In this document: piece by piece, positions 41,201 through 51,243 of the stretch
How positions within the stretch are numbered: the first letter of the stretch is position 1
How the letters are laid out: the number at the start of each line of letters is the position of its first letter
NCBI GenBank assembly: GCA_000934385.1
Contig: KN880547.1
Span: 1-64,000, forward strand
Origin: Cylindrobasidium torrendii FP15055 ss-10
Taxonomy: Eukaryota; Basidiomycota; Agaricomycetes; Agaricales; Physalacriaceae
DNA length: 64,000 nt
Reading direction: 5' to 3'
Made by a program: the position numbers and the translations under genes
The notes under the pieces: model-generated
What the model was told of the DNA's origin: nothing
The model's input: only the letters and a program-made list of their open reading frames with translations
The model's database searches: none

Positions 41201-43857
41201 AGGGTCGACTGGATTGTGGACAAATGTTATCCTGGAATGCGAGTCCTCATCCTGCTGGAAATCTGTCAGGCGGGCATGGGCTACAGTGCAAGAACGTACA
41301 AGAGATCTCAGAGCTGCTTTGACCAACTCGACTCCCGCCTCAGTCGTGAAATCTGCTGCGACTACCATCGTAACCAACAAGTCGTTGCTTGCTGTGACAA
41401 ACCATAAATCTCAGAAACTCCTAAATAATGAGAAATTGCGCACCAGATTGTGCATATGCACCGTTCTTCGGCTCAAAACCAGTGTTGAAGTAAGCGTTCA
41501 TTGAGACCTTCAACCCGTCCTTCGAATTCGATGTGATATAACGGTTCCGCGTCCTGGACGTCGCCGGGAGGTCGTAAAAGTAGGTTGCCATCCGAGGAAC
41601 ATCATCATCGGTGATGCTGCCCGCATAGATCTAGAAGTAACGACTTCAATGGAGATTCAAAAAAGAAAAGTCGACTTACTTGCTCCTGGAGGAACTGCAG
41701 CTGCTTGTTGACCTCAGTTTGTAACCCCCGCATCACCATCTACAGACAATGAGTTATCTTGTCAATATCAAGAGTATCCTCCTGCAGACCTCATCCATGT
41801 CGAAATGCCGTCCATTCAAGAAGACATGGCCTTCCGGGTTCGCAGTAAGACTAGCACCCATCCGCTTCACGTAGGACGTGATGCCGTCGAACTTGGCTTC
41901 AGGAAGAAGCTTGCCTTGAATAATACCTGCGAAAATCGAGGCGTCATGCTCTGATTCGGACTTGACCAGGAGATCCTCGAAGGCCTTGCGGGCAACGTTC
42001 CAATCAATTGCTTCTGCTCTCGTGCTTGGATCAGAATCAAGGTCTACAATCTATAACTAGTCAGGAGGGCGACAAAGGGAGTAGGTGTCTAGACGTACCG
42101 CTCTGAAATATGCCGCTGTCTTCTTCCTCCCAAAGTTCTCGACAAGGAAGTAGAATAGTCTAGCCATCATGGCGCCGTTCTCCGTTTCAATAAGTGGTAC
42201 GAGACCAAAGCGGAAAGGGAGGTTGCGGTTGATGAGATTGGGGACTGCATTGCTGAGAAAGGCGAGTGCATTCGGTTGGGATAGGTCAAGCGCCAGTACG
42301 ACGTTGAAGAGGTTCAACTTGACAGTGGGCATCTGCCCAGGATACGTCGGGCGAAGCAGCTGGAAGATGGATGGAGTCCATCGGGAATATCTATGGCTAA
42401 TTAATTGCGACAATGTGTACAGAAGACGAAAAGTACCTGCTGTCGGTGTCGAAATCATTCCACCAGGTGATAAGGTCCCCACCTTCGGACCGGTCACTGG
42501 CATCGACTAGACCTTCCATCCCTGAAGTAGTGGAGGCGGTAGCGCCAATGCGACGGGTCAAGAGGTCGATAGCTTCTCCGCGTTCGAATCCAAGCTTATT
42601 CAAGGCCAGCATGACCGTGCGCTCCTTCTTCAGGGCACGCAGGAGATGCAATGGAGTAACGTCGTTGGCTGGAATCGACTGCCCATTGAGCCAGAATATG
42701 TTATTTCCAGCCTGTACCTTGAGCTGATTCTCGTGCAGTTCCTCTGCCAGGCTCTCGTTCACTTGGACTCGGCGTCCAAGCTCAACGGCGTACTTGGGAA
42801 AGTTGTGTGAAAGCTGCTGCAGTGTGTCTAGAGGGTCTTCTGCATCGGAGATGAGTTGAACGGCCTTGACACCGAGACGCTGAATCTCCTCTGTCGTGAG
42901 CGCCTCTGCCCCAGCAGAAAATGCGGGGTAGGCGTCGATGAGCGCAGCGATACTGTCGACATTGCTAGACGCGTCCTCACTTGCCGAAGCCCCAGTCGTA
43001 CTGCCGTGCAAGTTCCGATCGTCCACTGCCAGGTAGTCTGTCTTCTTGAGGTCAAGGCCGACGCCAAAGCCGGACAGGTAGCTCTTCTCCTTGTGGGTTT
43101 CTGGTGGTATGTGGCGGAAGACGTATTCGAGGGCGCCAGCCGCCGCATGGCGGAGAAGAAATACGTGCAGGTCGCGAAAGTTGTCCGATTCCAAGGATGC
43201 GTAGAGGATTGCGGTACGAGGAGGACGCGTCTCGCGCTGTTCGGCGTACACGTGATCGAATGGGAGGAGCTTTGGTGGGACAAATGGCGTTCTAGCAGGC
43301 CGTCAGCGAGCGTAGAGCACTTGACATGGCCACTCACGGTTCTCCTGCACGTGCATCGAGGGTGTCCTGCCCAGCCAGCTGAACGAGCGTCTCTACATCA
43401 CATACAACCGTCCCATACCAATCCACCCAAGTCCCTCCACATTGTTTGTGTCCAGTAAGCCCGGCATAATGCTGATAGAAAGCTTCAATTTTCGGTGTGG
43501 CAGTGTGCATGGCAAATCCCATTTCAACGAATTGGACAGCGCCGGGCGCGTTGAGCAGCTTGTTTTCGAGCGCCGCTTCTAGTGTGAGCTGATGAAGTGC
43601 CTCTGCGCTTCGATGTGGATGCAACGCATGCGTGTCCGGGTCGGTAAGTTGGTCCACCAGTGGGAAAAAGGCGTCTGCATTCTCCAATGCTACAGTTTCT
43701 CTATTTTGATCAGTACTTTCCCCGAAATCTCAAGCCCAGCTCACATCATTTCCACCAGCGGCGGAGGTGAATTCCATGACGTCCGTAGCGAGATTCTTAC
43801 TGGCGGACTGGCTTGGGCCATGCCCGCCAGCAGCGCGGCGCCCAATAATTGCCGCAT
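38283..43857 (-). CDS. UDP-glucose:glycoprotein glucosyltransferase (UGGT), ER folding sensor
   Basis: ER lumen enzyme that re-glucosylates misfolded N-glycoproteins so that calnexin can rebind them. The start at 43857 gives the signal peptide [20 protein letters not shown] followed by [16 protein letters not shown], joined across an intron to [20 protein letters not shown], the conserved N-terminus. Central exons show the thioredoxin-like folding-sensor domains ([27 protein letters not shown]). The C-terminal GT24 domain has [18 protein letters not shown] with the metal-binding [20 protein letters not shown] and [20 protein letters not shown]. The protein ends DDRVKDEL, an ER retrieval signal. 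Size near 1,600 residues fits the family, with a dozen or more short introns. Internal exon borders around 41.4-42.0 kb were not all resolved. Confidence 0.93.
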
Positions 43858-44563
43858 GACCGTGAAGACAGAGTCGCGGATGATGTGGCCGGACGTGTCG
43901 CGGAACCAATGACGAATCTTATCTTATCCACCACGTGGTGTGCACACATCTCTGCTACTGAGAGCAGACTGAGAGCGTCGTCTGAATTCAAGATTGGTGC
44001 TGAAGGGACCGCGGCGCGTCAGCGTCGATGGCCGCAGACCCGAACTTGCGATTGATGGCGCATCAGGACTCCATTTCGATAATCCTTCCGCGACGGCTTG
44101 CCGCTGGTCTTCCTCTCGACCACCTTATCGTGAACTGGAGCAAGCGTTCACCCTGTGGCCCTCTTCAATGCAAAAGCTCAATTCTAGAGCTCGCTGGACC
44201 ATTGTAGGCCCTTCCACAGTATGGAAGCAACTCCGCGCTTCCCAACGAGCAGTTTGCACAAACCCAACAAAGTCACCCCAATTTTTTGCCGATGGTGGGC
44301 CGGACTCGCGGTTGCCTCATCCCCTGGAAATGCGAACACCGTCGACGTACTATACACCAATCGTTGCACAATGCTGCTGATGGTCTAGAATGGTGTTGCA
44401 CTGCGCGCGCCGCGTTGCAAGCGCAACTTCTATTTTTCTCACAGTGTCTGGCTAGATACAGCTTCGATATAAATGCCAAGGTGATAAGAGAATTTCAGCA
44501 GCGACCCAGCTCTTTCTCATCGCTCACAACTCTACCATAACCTCTCCCTCCCCCTCTCGCACC
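43858..44563. other. divergent promoter region between UGGT and the small CVC protein A
   Basis: About 700 bp between divergent starts. No gene seen. A TATAAAT at 44468-44474 lies about 90 bp before the start of the small gene, and the last 40 bp before its ATG are pyrimidine-rich. Confidence 0.5.
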
Positions 44564-44863
44564 ATGTTCCAAACTCTTGTTCGCCGTGCGCTGGCCGCCA
44601 ACCACTTCGCCCCCGTCAGTAGCTCGCCCGTGAAAAGCCTCACCCCCCGCGTCCGCCCATTCCCTCCGATTGCCAACAACGACACTGATTATGTCCCTTA
44701 GAAGATACGCAGTGGCCTAGACGTCGCCGTCGTCGTTGGCTCGTCCATAGTTTCCGTCGAAGTCGCGCTATCCACCGGATATTACATCAAGAGGAACGGG
44801 GAAGAGTTCAGCAAGTTCGCGATCCAAGGCGGCCAGTACTGGATGGATAACTGCGTTTGCTGA
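44564..44863 (+). CDS. small CVC-tailed protein A (82 residues), unknown family
   Basis: Two exons, 44564-44650 and 44702-44863, with a 51-bp intron GTCCGC...CTTAG in phase 0. The protein starts MFQTLVRRALAANHFAPV, a basic amphipathic, mitochondrial-presequence-like start. It has a hydrophobic stretch VAVVVGSSIVSVEVALSTGY (a possible membrane segment) and ends EEFSKFAIQGGQYWMDNCVC. A paralogue 1.1 kb downstream has the same first-exon length (87 bp), the same intron position and the same end, YW-x-D-x-CVC. Conservation of frame and ends between two otherwise diverged copies argues that both are real genes. I do not recognise the family. The last Cys-Val-Cys could be lipidated, bind metal or form disulfides. 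It is not a standard CaaX box, since no Cys stands fourth from the end. Confidence 0.7.
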
Positions 44864-45939
44864 AAGGAGCGCGAAGGCTCAGCATGCTTGTTTTTGAGGT
44901 ATGCCCTTCCATCCATTGTCTTGCGGGCCAGAATAACTGATCAATTCATTAATAGGTCAGACTTGTCTTCTTTCAATTATGGATTAGCTTCTTTTCATTT
45001 GGGTGTATAACATCGTGTACAATTACCATCAAACTTCTGTGCAATTCCGTTGTCCTCCTACCGTTGTAGCAAAACCATTGAAAAAATAAGGCCAAAACTT
45101 GAAGACCCCTTGGTAATGTCAGGATTTACGGACGCGACAACGAATAACGTTTTGAAATTCATTTCTAGAGATATTGTCAGCATGATTATTGGACGAATGC
45201 CTGACGTTTTCATTCGAGTTGCTGCCAAAGCTTCAAGCTTCAAGTTCGAAGGTGAACGTTAATCATTCGTCCAAGTCTGAGATCCAAAACTTGGCCCTTG
45301 GAGGTAAATTTCGTATCTAAATCAACTTATTAGAAGCGCAGAATTGTTTTTCAAGGCTTACTTGCGTGCATAATTCGAGATCAAATTTATGTAGATGAAG
45401 AGATTGCCACGTGCGCTGCCTGATTGGCGCCACGATCGTCAATCTCGGCCAGGCTGATGTGCGTCTTCTCTTTTGACGTCCATGGCACTGTTCAGGGTAG
45501 TTTCACCGTTCAATCGCCAGGAAGATTCCGTATCTTCTCTTCGTAGTCACCGCGCTCAACCAACAATAAAGTCATTGCCAATGCTAGACGCCGCAAGGTT
45601 CTGATGTGACAAAAACTCAGAGTCAGCAAGGTATGTTGGTCTTCAGCTGGGCGCATAGAGTCCGGACCTTCTGTGAGCTACGATGGAGCCCCGTGATTCC
45701 ACGCAAAGGCGGCCATCGACTTTCCATGGGCTCATGAGAAGCTTCAGTCGTTTCGCAATGATGGCAGTCTAGAACGACGTCGCAGTGCGCTTCGGTTCAT
45801 CTGGGTCTCTCTGGCCTGTTCTACCGTTACCCGAAGACTTCGTCGCTGTGTATATAACCTTGCTACAAGCTTGTCTACATCTTCAGAGCCACCATCCACA
45901 TCTACCCAACTTTAAATTTCATCACTCGCAATCACCATC
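44864..45939. other. intergenic region between the two CVC-tailed genes
   Basis: About 1.1 kb. A 70-codon frame at 45050-45262 has no recognised similarity. TATATAAC at 45851-45858 lies about 82 bp before the start of gene B, mirroring the TATA position of gene A. Confidence 0.45.
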
Positions 45940-46229
45940 ATGTTGCAAACACTTGTTCGACGCGCCCTCGCTGCACACCACTTCACACCCATTGGCGGTG
46001 CGCCCTTGCGCAACTCTGCCCCTGTCGTACGCTCCATCCTAACAATCCGGAGTATGTTGCTGATCATTTTCCCTAGAGCACCATTGACGCTGTGGCCGTT
46101 ACGGCTGCGTCCGCCGTAGCCACCGGGGTCGCAATGTTCGGCACAGCTGCCGTTCTGAATAATCAAGAGGAATTCAGCAAGTACGCTGTTCGAGGAGACC
46201 CATACTGGCTTGACTTCTGCGTGTGTTGA
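45940..46229 (+). CDS. small CVC-tailed protein B (79 residues), paralogue of A
   Basis: Two exons, 45940-46026 and 46077-46229, with a 50-bp intron GTACGC...CCCTAG containing the branch-like CTAAC. The first exon is 87 bp, exactly as in gene A. The protein starts MLQTLVRRALAAHHFTPIGG, has a small-residue hydrophobic stretch AVAVTAASAVATGVAMFGTA and ends EEFSKYAVRGDPYWLDFCVC. The two proteins agree in MxQTLVRRALAAxHF, in EEFSKxA and in YWxDxCVC and differ freely between, as expected for old duplicates under selection at both ends. A tandem duplication on the same strand is the simplest origin. Function unknown; an organelle-membrane micro-protein is one guess. Confidence 0.72.
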
Positions 46230-46823
46230 GGAAGGATCAACACCAGACACGACGAGCGAGGACAAACAACATTGGACACGGCGGTGTCCGCTCTGCAATC
46301 TGTTTAATACCCAATCACTCTTCTTCTTTCCTTCAACGGCTACAACGGCATGTACAACAAACGAATGGATATGTAAATAAATATTTTCGGGACGAGCATA
46401 TTGCCCTTCGAGCGGCCTAATAATGGTTTTCATTCTTCTGTTTGCTCTATCATTGTCGATGCGTGATTATAAGCACATGAGAAACCCGTCGCTGTATGGC
46501 CTCCAGAGCGACTGTGTACCGCCAGGCAGTCTGCAGAGCCTAGCTTATGATTAATCCGAGTCCGACAGCGACCAAGCCCCCACGAGTAACGAAGAGATTG
46601 AAGAGTGGAAGGAACACTTGAAAATGGAAAGATGATTGACAAGTGATTTCTCAGACCAATTGGGGCTTGAGTCTGCTGGGTTGAAATCGAGAGTAAGTCA
46701 GGAGCGGTCAGAAGCAAGTGCACAGAAGTCGGGCCGTGGCCCGGGTCCCTTTCTCCCACCCTCCTTCAGATCGGACTCTCACGACGGCAACCTTTTCTCA
46801 ATGACCAAGTCGTTGGTACTTTG
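46230..46823. other. region upstream of the homeodomain gene
   Basis: About 600 bp. It may contain 5' exons of the homeodomain gene: a GTAAGT donor at 46693 and a CTCCTTCAG acceptor ending at 46769 keep the homeodomain frame open upstream (NDQVVGTLMTGPERGKR). I could not find a confident start codon for such a longer form. Confidence 0.35.
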
Positions 46824-47843
46824 ATGACGGGTCCCGAGCGGGGCAAGCGTATCACGCCGGACGGCGTGTCAGTTTTGCAAAGTGCGCTATCATGAACAAG
46901 CTCCTTGTATATGCTCTAACTGCAAGTACGGCAGATTTTTTTGACAGTGTTAGCACCAATCCTACGGCCGCGCAGCGCATAAAGCTGCTGAGGAAGGTTC
47001 AGGTAGACGCATTGGATATCGACGATGCAATTGACTGAACCCCACGCCAGTCTTTGCCTGAGAACGAGGACTTTAACTTGGAGAAGCTACGGGATTGGTT
47101 TAAACGGCGCAGGAAGGCTGAAAGGGCTGGTGCGCTCTCCCGTTTCGCTCAATTCCCGGAATGTACTGACATAGGGTGTAGTCTTTGCTCTGAGTCCAGA
47201 CGCTGAAAGCCATCTGCGCTCACTGCTCAAGGAAACGCCGAATCCATCCAAGAGTCTGATAGTCGTTTGGGCAAAGCTGTTGCGCACGGATTTCGACCTT
47301 CTGCATCGCTATGTTCTTAAATGGCATGGATCCCACTTTCCAAGCCCGGAGCCATCATCATCGCCAGAGCCATCCACTCTCCCTGTCCTGACCTTGACCC
47401 CCGGAAAACGCCCACTATCATCTGCAACCTTGAAGTCAACACCCATCTCCCGAGCGCCGAAGCCAGACTTGTCTGCACAACCCCAAACATCCGTCGAGCG
47501 GGCTTCGCTCAAGATAACCGTGTGTATCACCGTACTATCAAAGGATCATCTCCATAATTCCCCGCCCAGCTTCCCAGCGCGAAGCAAGCCCACAAGCTTG
47601 CACTTATTCAAGAAATCGGACACCGACTGGAAGACACATTTGTTGTTGGGAAGAAGGCCCCACCACCTCTCGCAGTCGATTCGTTTACCTCTCTTACCGC
47701 GCCATACATGTCTAAGATGCAGAACTTTCTATCCAAGGTTGAGGGTGGCGATTTTCTCAAAGAAGGGTGGGAACCTTGTGAGTCTACATGATCGTGCTTC
47801 CTTTGTCGTTCTGATGCCTGGCCCAGCAATGGTACGCCGGTGA
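46824..47843 (+). CDS. diverged homeodomain protein
   Basis: Six exons joined by introns of 48-53 bp give a 255-residue protein; all joins keep frame. The N-terminal third is a homeodomain: GKRITPDGVSVLQNFFDSVS (arm and helix 1), TNPTAAQRIKLLRKVQ (helix 2), an eight-residue loop, then NLEKLRDWFKRRRKAERA (helix 3). Trp48, Phe49 and the basic tail are kept, but the near-invariant Asn51 is Arg. After it come a helical part (LKETPNPSKSLIVVWAKLLR), a Ser/Pro-rich linker (HFPSPEPSSSPEPSTLPVL) and another helical part (AKQAHKLALIQEIGHRLED). The end SMVRR depends on a last 17-bp exon. A nuclear DNA-binding regulator is likely. Relation to the A mating-type homeodomain genes cannot be decided here; no MIP or partner gene is visible. 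The start may lie further upstream. Confidence 0.6.
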
Positions 47844-48201
47844 ATTTTCTTGTATCGCCATTGTTCTCTATTGCTGTCTGTGTTCTCTACTCCCGTTGTT
47901 TGTGCACTTGTATCACATACCCAATGTGTACTTCCTACACTTATTCCTTTTTGGTGTGGATCCTTGTCTGTAATGTTACTCCGTCTTGTCGATGCATTCT
48001 CCCAAGGTCAAAACCCGGCACACAATACGGCCATCGATCACCAGACCTTCCTGTGTTCTTCAATGACAATTGTTCGGCTCGACGTTGTAGTTGCCAAGCA
48101 AGAAAAAGGCCATGTTCCCTTTGTTTTCACGTTTATTGTGCGTTTGCCTGCTATATAAGGGCTCGTCGAAGGTCTACAAGGCAAATCCCACGACCCCGAC
48201 C
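47844..48201. other. promoter region of the disordered protein gene
   Basis: 358 bp, pyrimidine-rich, with TATATAAG at 48152-48159, about 42 bp before the ATG. It also holds the 3' end of the homeodomain gene. Confidence 0.5.
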
Positions 48202-48804
48202 ATGCACAACCAGCTCCAAGCACCAGCGCGCCCGTCTTCTCCACCGGTTTACATGATGCGCTGCCCTTCTTCGGAAAATCTTCTCGAGTACGGGAAGCCG
48301 CCTGCCTATTTTACAACAATACCATCGATGCCAGAACAGGGCGAGAACACACATTCAACATCTCATCTTCACCTCCATACCCCGCGCATCGTCGTGCAGC
48401 CGCCCTCTCCCATGCTTACCACAACCTTTGAAGGCATGACATCGGCGCCCTCAGTGTCGCTCTCTTCATCGGGATTTGATCCCGCAGCATCGGAGCAATG
48501 GGACTGCGGCGACGACGAAGATTGGGTTCCTCCCAATTCGGAGGCGTCTATGCCAGACCCTTTGAGCACTGAACCACCACTTGTGGCGCGCGATTCAGAG
48601 GGACGCTGGCATTCGAATGTAAATAACGATCAGACGCAAGCACAGAGTCTCGGGTCACAAGGGGGGACGGTGCTTACGCATTCTCCAAATGCAATAGAGT
48701 GTCGAAGGGGTCGAGGGAACGTCCAGAAAGGCAGAGGTCGAGGATGTGATCTCGACATGCTGGGCGCGAGGATGATGGTACTCGACATTGGAGGCAGTAG
48801 ATAG
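48202..48804 (+). CDS. unrecognised, mostly disordered protein (200 residues)
   Basis: A single-exon frame starting MHNQLQAPARPSSPPVYMMR and ending MLGARMMVLDIGGSR. I chose the ATG at 48202 because a TATA box ends 42 bp before it; the frame is open for another 37 codons upstream. The protein is rich in Ser and Pro with an acidic middle (QWDCGDDEDWVPPNSEASMP) and a Gly/Arg-rich part near the end (RRGRGNVQKGRGRGCD). No domain is recognised. It could be nuclear or RNA-binding to judge from composition, but this is weak. The gene lies between the homeodomain gene and a 1.6-kb gap. Confidence 0.5.
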   Translation: MHNQLQAPARPSSPPVYMMRCPSSENLLEYGKPPAYFTTIPSMPEQGENTHSTSHLHLHTPRIVVQPPSPMLTTTFEGMTSAPSVSLSSSGFDPAASEQWDCGDDEDWVPPNSEASMPDPLSTEPPLVARDSEGRWHSNVNNDQTQAQSLGSQGGTVLTHSPNAIECRRGRGNVQKGRGRGCDLDMLGARMMVLDIGGSR

Positions 48805-50443
48805 CGACTAGATATAGAAATAAGCGCGCCAAAGCGACTCTGATACAGAGTCCTTTCACAATCCACTCATGTGGTTAATACAGGCAATGCAAATATCCCT
48901 ATGTCAGCTATGTAGCACGTCAATTGCTTTGCCATGTACACTCTGATAGACTCGACGCCGAATATGGCTAGTTTCCTGAGATGTACACACAATGGTTATA
49001 GAAACATGCAATTGGAAAGTAGGTCAGCTTACACAAACTCGTCAAGCTTGAGAAGTACCACTCGTGATCGATTGATCGGCCAGGTTGCTCGGGAGTCGGA
49101 CTCGACTCACGAAAACACAAAGAACATGTTTTTGGGTTGTACACGGCGTACGCCTCTAGTACTCGGTACTAGAGACCGCATCGTTCATTGTGTGCTTCTT
49201 GAAGAGTCAGAGTGACAAGGGTAACGGCCACAACGCGAGAATGGCTAACAGCTGAAGAAGTCGAGTGCGATGACCGTTGCGAAGCACTGATTCTGTCCTA
49301 TAGCTTCTTCGCACACATATATGCTTTACCGCTTTTGGCTGTCCAAGAACCAGTGTTGTCAACCCAACTGGTGTACTGCCAAAGCTACTCACATGAAGAG
49401 CCACTACTGGCCAGTGGCAATGCTGTGTGGGAAGTGGCCAACAACGCCTCAATGTGGGCATGTACAGTGAAGGGTTTTCATCCTGAGTACACGACTATAG
49501 ATTTGACTCCAGTGCTGACTGGCTAGCGCTAGAGCGATGCTTACCCGAGCTCCGTCGCAAAATTTCTTGCTGTGGCCGTCGTAGTGGTGACTGTAATTGT
49601 GAGAGTGTGCATGTACGGACACATACTTATGCTAAAGTACGTGGGCGAACTGCGTCTCCACTGCCCATGACGGTTCTTCGTGTGGGTAATGTCATATGCG
49701 AGGGGATGCGTGTGCTAGGGTGTAATCACCGACGACAAGGCGGCGGCTGCGCCTCTTCCGGAAGTGCGAGGCGGTGTGAGCCTAGTAGTGCGAGCGCAGC
49801 TTATGGTGCCGAGCCCTTTACAAGACTCTCCTGCAAGGGATGATTTGCGGGAGCATGCATTAATAGCGCGCAGTCTTTCGAGAGGCTCTGTAAGACTCAG
49901 CTAGTTGCGTCTCGAGCCCTGCTGAATGGACTGTCTGCGGACTGTGGGTTGACTGTGGGTATCAATCATCACCAATACCACCGAGCAGGACACCTCAGCT
50001 ACAGTTTTAATGCGATCTGCCCGGAACATTTCAGCTTCAACGATATGGAGCTTTGAGTCAAGGCGTTCCGCTGATACCTCAGCGCTGTTCATCGCGGGAA
50101 GACACGTCGGCGAATGCGATGTACATGCTCCTCAACCAATTGCGGCAGAACGACACACAATACGTGCGCGCTGACAACGTCCACGCAAAACTCGGGTTGA
50201 ACAGCTCCATTTGAGATGAAGTTGACGGCCTGAACGGATATCTGTGGGCCCGAGCGGCCATCTACTATCGGGGGGCATGGCGCTCGGGCAAAGTGAATCC
50301 AGGCAGAGCATTTCGGTTGGAGAGACCGGCCTGAACAGCAGGCGGGTACAGGTAGTGGAGAAATCGGAACGATCATGTGCAATCAGAAGTGTGGCGTGTA
50401 ATTTGCTTTTCTACGCGCGCGCCTACTTACGCGATTCACCTAT
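48805..50443. other. intergenic region without supported gene
   Basis: About 1.6 kb. Several frames on the minus strand between 49.9 and 50.4 kb stay open (for example one ending LVEEHVHRIRRRVFPR), possibly exons of the small acidic gene to the right, but no confident join was found. Confidence 0.35.
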
Positions 50444-50828
50444 TCAACGTCCCGACGGACGCTGAGGTTTAGAGCCTGTACCGCCTGACGTGGCTGGTAC
50501 AATACGTCCGCGAGGAGCGCCGCCACTGACAAGATGTCAGTCGTTTGTGCATTTGGATGGGAAAAGAGCGTACGGAGGAACAGGCATTGGGTTATCGGGA
50601 TCATCTTCGAACTCTTCTTCTTCATTGTCGCCGGATTGGTCTTCCTCGTCGTCTCCAGCATATGGCTTTGGCTGTGGTTTCTCTTCTTGTTGGGGAGTAA
50701 TGTCTTTCTTCTGAGCGTCCGCATCGGTTTGCGGCTCATCAGCAGGTGCTGTGTCCTCTCTAGACAGGGCGTCAAAGGCAGATTGACCCCACGAACAATA
50801 CAGCTTACTTTGATTCTCGTGTGCTCAT
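50444..50828 (-). CDS. small acidic protein, unrecognised
   Basis: A tentative three-exon gene of about 95 residues. MSTRESK joins across GTAAGC...GTCTAG to EDTAPADEPQTDADAQKKD, then an acidic stretch GDDEEDQSGDNEEEEFEDDP. It joins across GTACGC...TTGTCAG to GGAPRGRIVPATSGGTGSKP and ends RPSGR with TGA. The two introns have good donors, acceptors and a CTGAC branch site, which supports a real gene. The acidic and Gly/Arg-rich composition suggests a nuclear or chaperone-like protein, without more evidence. It may extend further left through another intron. Confidence 0.4.
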
Positions 50829-51243
50829 TGTGTGGTTGTCAACTTGTTCTGGCTGTTGTCACGGTTGTGTGCAAGCCGCGCTCAGTGTGATGATAAGATT
50901 CAATGGCGACTGCACTCGCGGTGATAGCCCCGTTCGGCGATCGCGTCATGGCGATGGTGCGCCACGTCCCGCCCCGAAGACCTGACTGGCTCCATTCATA
51001 AGTACGGCTCGGGGGGCGGTCGGCGGCGGCTCAGAAGACGCGAGAAGGCAGTGAATAATAAACCAGGCAGCAGCCCGTGGGAAGTCCTACCGGTGGCAGT
51101 GCGACTAGAGGACCGCCTCGTGGCAAGCCTCGCAACGGGTTGCAGTGCCACAGGTGACAGGTCCGCAGGCGTATATAAGAAACCCTTTAGAGCCCGTGAC
51201 CCGGACATCAATTCGTCACTTTCCCCCCCCTCCACACACCGTC
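50829..51243. promoter_or_regulatory. divergent promoter region with TATA box of the WW-like gene
   Basis: 415 bp between divergent starts. TATATAAG at 51172-51179 lies 65 bp before the ATG at 51244; the leader is pyrimidine-rich. Confidence 0.5.

Noticed and set aside
45050..45262. 70-codon frame between the two CVC-tailed genes
   Set aside because: No similarity to the neighbours or to a known family, and the opposite strand is equally open.
44564..46229. Reading the CVC-tailed proteins as lipopeptide pheromone precursors
   Set aside because: Basidiomycete pheromone precursors end in a CaaX box with Cys fourth from the end. Here Cys is third from the end and last, and the proteins have a hydrophobic segment and a presequence-like start. 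No pheromone receptor gene is near.
46850..46935. A Zn2Cys6-like cysteine cluster (ACQFCKVRYHE, then APCICSNCKYG) in one plus-strand frame
   Set aside because: The cysteine spacing does not fit the cluster, the frame meets a stop just upstream, and the same bases are better explained as the end of the first homeodomain exon plus a 53-bp intron that keeps the homeodomain frame.
50079..50382. Overlapping open frames on the minus strand left of the small acidic gene
   Set aside because: All three frames are open for a similar length, none matches a family and no join to the acidic gene kept frame with good splice signals.
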